From positions 621,501-685,500 of the forward strand of contig NC_008255.1 in NCBI RefSeq assembly GCF_000014145.1: DNA of 64,000 nucleotides, written 5' to 3'. The notes beneath the pieces were generated by a model that was not told where the DNA came from, searched no databases, and worked only from the letters and a program-made list of their open reading frames with translations. A program made the translations under genes and the position numbers. Within the stretch, counting starts at the first letter, position 1, and every line of letters starts with the position of its first letter. The DNA is from Cytophaga hutchinsonii ATCC 33406 (GTDB lineage: Bacteria > Bacteroidota > Bacteroidia > Cytophagales > Cytophagaceae). Positions 61,951 through 64,000 of this stretch are shown one piece after another.

Positions 61951-62133
61951 AAATAAGGTATTGAAGTAGATAACCGCAAATTTCGGCAAAGTTGCCTGTT
62001 TCAGCTAAGCATAAACGGATTTAAAATAGGCGTATTGGTATACAGGTAATCCGTTTTAGTACATTTTTTATACAAAAAGGCACGTCTGAAAATGTAAAAC
62101 GACTGATAGCTTTGCAGAAAAAAAAATACAACT
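61951..62133. promoter_or_regulatory. Divergent promoter region of the receptor operon and the DUF4397 lipoprotein
   Basis: On the plus strand TAGCTTTG at 62107-62114 matches TAnnTTTG exactly, 19 bp before the lipoprotein ATG. On the minus strand CAACTTTG near 61982-61989 is a one-mismatch -7 element for the receptor, within the short inverted repeat GGCAA-AG-TTGCC. A regulator (perhaps the nearby AraC protein) could act here. Confidence 0.5.
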
Positions 62134-62910
62134 ATGTTTAAAAAGTATATACTTGCGCTTGCGATTGTTTGCGCAGCGTTTGTTTCCTGTAAAGATGATA
62201 AGGACGAAGCTCCTGCACCAACTACCCCCGTTGTTGAAAAAAAAACAAGCGTACTTGTAATTAATGCGATCAGCGATAATTCTTCTGCTGTAGCTTTTAA
62301 ATTGGATGCCGATGCAATTGCTACGGTAGGCGCAGATTCTTATTCTGCTTATGTACCTGTTGCTGAAGGAAGCCGTAAGCTTAAATTTTCTGTAAATGGC
62401 TCTGAAAAAGAATTACCCGTTACAATAGAAAAAGATAAGTACTATACGCTTATTGTTTACGGAACGTCGGAAAACCCTGCTGTGACAGTTGTTACAGATA
62501 ACATTACCACTGCGCCGCCAGCAACTAATTTTTCATACAGATACATCAACGTATTTGATTCAACCGTAACAAAATCTGTTTCGGCACAGGCATTTTATCC
62601 AAGCTTCAACAAATGGGCTACGCAGGTAGGTGCACATGAAAATATTGCATTCGGCCAAAGCAGCGCATTTACAAACTACCCTGCAGGTATAGATGCGGAA
62701 TGGAGAATCATTAAAGCTGGCACAGAAACTACTAAAGGTGAACTTAGCGGAGCATATAATTCAGATCCAAGAGAGGCTGCAAATGGTGTGTATACGCCAA
62801 CGGATAAAGCAAGAGGTACTGCAGGCCAGCACTTCACGTATGTAATCTTCGGGCACGGTACTACTGGTAGTTACAAACTGATTGTACACGAAAGCCAGGT
62901 TATTAAGTAA
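62134..62910 (+). CDS. DUF4397-domain lipoprotein
   Basis: A 258-residue surface or periplasmic lipoprotein (lipid Cys19, AAFVSCKDDKDEAPAP) with a Pro/Thr linker. The domain resembles DUF4397: SVLVINAISDNSSAVAFKLD, SYSAYVPVAEGSRKLKFSVN, KDKYYTLIVYGTSENPAVTV, and a second similar stretch (SYRYINVFDSTVTKSVSAQA). Function of the family is not established. It is divergent from the TonB receptor operon and is followed by a strong terminator. The context suggests co-regulation with iron uptake, which is inference. Confidence 0.82.
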   Translation: MFKKYILALAIVCAAFVSCKDDKDEAPAPTTPVVEKKTSVLVINAISDNSSAVAFKLDADAIATVGADSYSAYVPVAEGSRKLKFSVNGSEKELPVTIEKDKYYTLIVYGTSENPAVTVVTDNITTAPPATNFSYRYINVFDSTVTKSVSAQAFYPSFNKWATQVGAHENIAFGQSSAFTNYPAGIDAEWRIIKAGTETTKGELSGAYNSDPREAANGVYTPTDKARGTAGQHFTYVIFGHGTTGSYKLIVHESQVIK

Positions 62911-62936
62911 TCCATTTTTTCAATTGTAAATAAAAT

Positions 62937-62969
62937 AAAAGAGCGGCGCTGAATACGTGCCGCTCTTTT
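62937..62969 (+). terminator. Rho-independent terminator after the DUF4397 gene
   Basis: Inverted repeat AAAAGAGCGGC / GCCGCTCTTTT with an 11-base loop, 27 bp after the stop codon. It should also limit read-through from the convergent AraC gene. Confidence 0.9.
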
Positions 62970-63005
62970 CTGTTTAATATAAAGGATATTAATAATTAAT
63001 TATTT

Positions 63006-63068
63006 GGAATTTGGAATTTTGAATTTGGAACTTGGAATTTGGAACTTGGAATTTGGAACTTGGAATTT
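63006..63068. repeat. Imperfect heptanucleotide tract (GGAATTT/GGAACTT), nine units
   Basis: Nine consecutive seven-base units alternate mainly between GGAATTT and GGAACTT, one reading TGAATTT. The tract ends eight bases before the stop codon of the minus-strand AraC gene. It gives spurious short reading frames on the plus strand (MEFGILNLELGIWN-like) that should not be annotated. Confidence 0.93.
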
Positions 63069-63076
63069 TACTCACC

Positions 63077-64000
63077 TCATGCTGCTACCACCAGCTTACG
63101 GTATTTGCCAGGGGTTACCCCAAACTTCTTGCGGAAAGAGTGAATGTATTTACTTGGGCACTGATAGCCGATTGCATAAGCAATTTCACTGATCGGGCAC
63201 GTTTTTTCTTTTAGCATCACACACGATGTACACAAACGCTGTTCAACAATGTAATTATGTACCGTTGTATTAAATTGCTCTTTGAATCCCTTTTTCAATT
63301 TGAATTCATTTAAGCAAACAATTTTAGAAAGCTCTTTTAAGGTTGTTGGAGTACTTATATTTTTATCAATGTATTCCTTCGCCTGCAGGAGTTTGGGAAT
63401 ATCCTGAGAATTCAGGTAAACCTGTTTGATGGAATGGTCCAGAAGTTCTTCCGTAGAGACCGTAATCTCTTTTACCAGATTTAGTGCCTGTGAGAGCAGC
63501 TGCAATTTCTGTGTGATCGGGTGTTCGCCTGTTTTAGCAAGCGTTTCAGTGATCGAATTCAGGATCTGATAAATGTGAACAGGAATCTGACTTTTAAAAA
63601 TAACATTTTCCGGACTCGCCAAAAACGATCTGATCTTCTCGCGCGTTTCTTCGGACCCCGGCATCGTAGACAATAGTTTTCGGATAACAGGTTTATGGAA
63701 ACTTATATCGATTGAATAAATCCGACGTTGTTTAGGCAGTATCGTATTGATCGCGCCCTTCTTAAAAAATAATCCTCTGCAGATTCCTTTCTGAATAGAT
63801 TCCTCTTCATCCGTATAATTGGTACCAACGGTATAATCACCTTCCAGGTAAAAACTCAGTTTGAAATATTCAATATCAATCAGCGATTTGAAGATCAAAG
63901 GTTCTTTAATATACAAATCATGAATAGTGAACGTAATGCCTTTATCAATTTCAATTCCTATAATGCTGCCTTCAACCTGAGCATGATTAATTACCACCTT
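63077..64000 (-). CDS. AraC-family transcriptional regulator (PchR-like), 5' end at window edge
   Basis: The frame runs to the last base of the window. The first possible start inside it is GTG at 63997, with an in-frame AAG ahead of it, so the true start may be outside. The N-terminal part (about 1-190 of the visible 306 residues) is a ligand-type domain (IVIGIEIDKG-like, ICRGLFFKKGAINTILPKQR). The C-terminal AraC DNA-binding domain (about 205-302) has LLQAKEYIDKNISTPTTLKE, LNEFKLKKGFKEQFNTTVHN, and ISEIAYAIGYQCPSKYIHSF followed by RKKFGVTPGKYRK. Size and position near a siderophore-type receptor suggest an iron-responsive activator; this is inferred. Confidence 0.9.
   Translation of the reverse strand, partial: KVVINHAQVEGSIIGIEIDKGITFTIHDLYIKEPLIFKSLIDIEYFKLSFYLEGDYTVGTNYTDEEESIQKGICRGLFFKKGAINTILPKQRRIYSIDISFHKPVIRKLLSTMPGSEETREKIRSFLASPENVIFKSQIPVHIYQILNSITETLAKTGEHPITQKLQLLSQALNLVKEITVSTEELLDHSIKQVYLNSQDIPKLLQAKEYIDKNISTPTTLKELSKIVCLNEFKLKKGFKEQFNTTVHNYIVEQRLCTSCVMLKEKTCPISEIAYAIGYQCPSKYIHSFRKKFGVTPGKYRKLVVAA

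Noticed and set aside
63004-63214. Short plus-strand frames starting MEFG over the GGAATTT tract
   Set aside because: They are translations of the microsatellite and the antisense of the AraC gene.

Overview
The window looks like a low-GC Bacteroidota chromosome. It has SusC/SusD pairs, many SPII lipoproteins with short lipoboxes, promoters of the TAnnTTTG type and no obvious Shine-Dalgarno sites. From memory, two susC/susD pairs separated by exactly five genes matches Cytophaga hutchinsonii, whose susCD-like genes were reported as dispensable for cellulose use. That identification is recollection and inference, not something tested here. No rRNA, tRNA, CRISPR array or intact insertion sequence was recognised.

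Layout. 1-5623: an RND efflux operon (membrane fusion protein cut by the window edge, inner-membrane pump, outer-membrane lipoprotein). 5697-7186: an arsenic-type operon (arsR behind a 42-bp palindromic operator, a DUF6428-like gene, an ArsC-like phosphatase). 7342-8882: a compact ECF sigma / small membrane anti-sigma candidate / ZraP-like metal sensor unit. 9146-38080: the most unusual part, two SusC-SusD pairs followed by five and four tandem paralogues of a large DoxX-like membrane protein with an unassigned C-terminal domain. This runs straight into two c-type cytochromes, a SoxC-like molybdenum sulfite/sulfane dehydrogenase, an FAD oxidoreductase, a YeiH-type putative sulfate exporter, a YceI protein and an exported peroxiredoxin. 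A small DoxX gene follows from its own promoter, and a convergent two-gene unit encodes a TauE/SafE sulfite exporter and a zinc-ribbon protein.

40561-64000 is mainly housekeeping or accessory genes. It holds a GT-C/TPR protein, an RBBP9-type hydrolase, an NdpA-like nucleoid protein, a PAP2 phosphatase, Nnr, a Cache-domain protein fused to a pentameric ligand-gated ion channel, an M1 peptidase with a small lipoprotein, pyrH-frr, a run of small unknown proteins (one resembling EF-Tu domain III), a DoxX gene, and a TonB receptor/PepSY pair with a DUF4397 lipoprotein and an AraC regulator. Short palindromic dispersed repeats and two heptanucleotide microsatellites lie between genes.

Working model for the central region (inference): SusCD pairs import an unidentified, probably sulfur-containing compound, the DoxX-like proteins act on it or its products at the inner membrane with electrons passing to cytochrome c, SoxC-like enzyme oxidises sulfite or sulfane sulfur, and YeiH/TauE proteins export the resulting anions. 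There are no glycoside hydrolases or polysaccharide lyases around the SusCD pairs, so an ordinary glycan-utilisation locus is unlikely.
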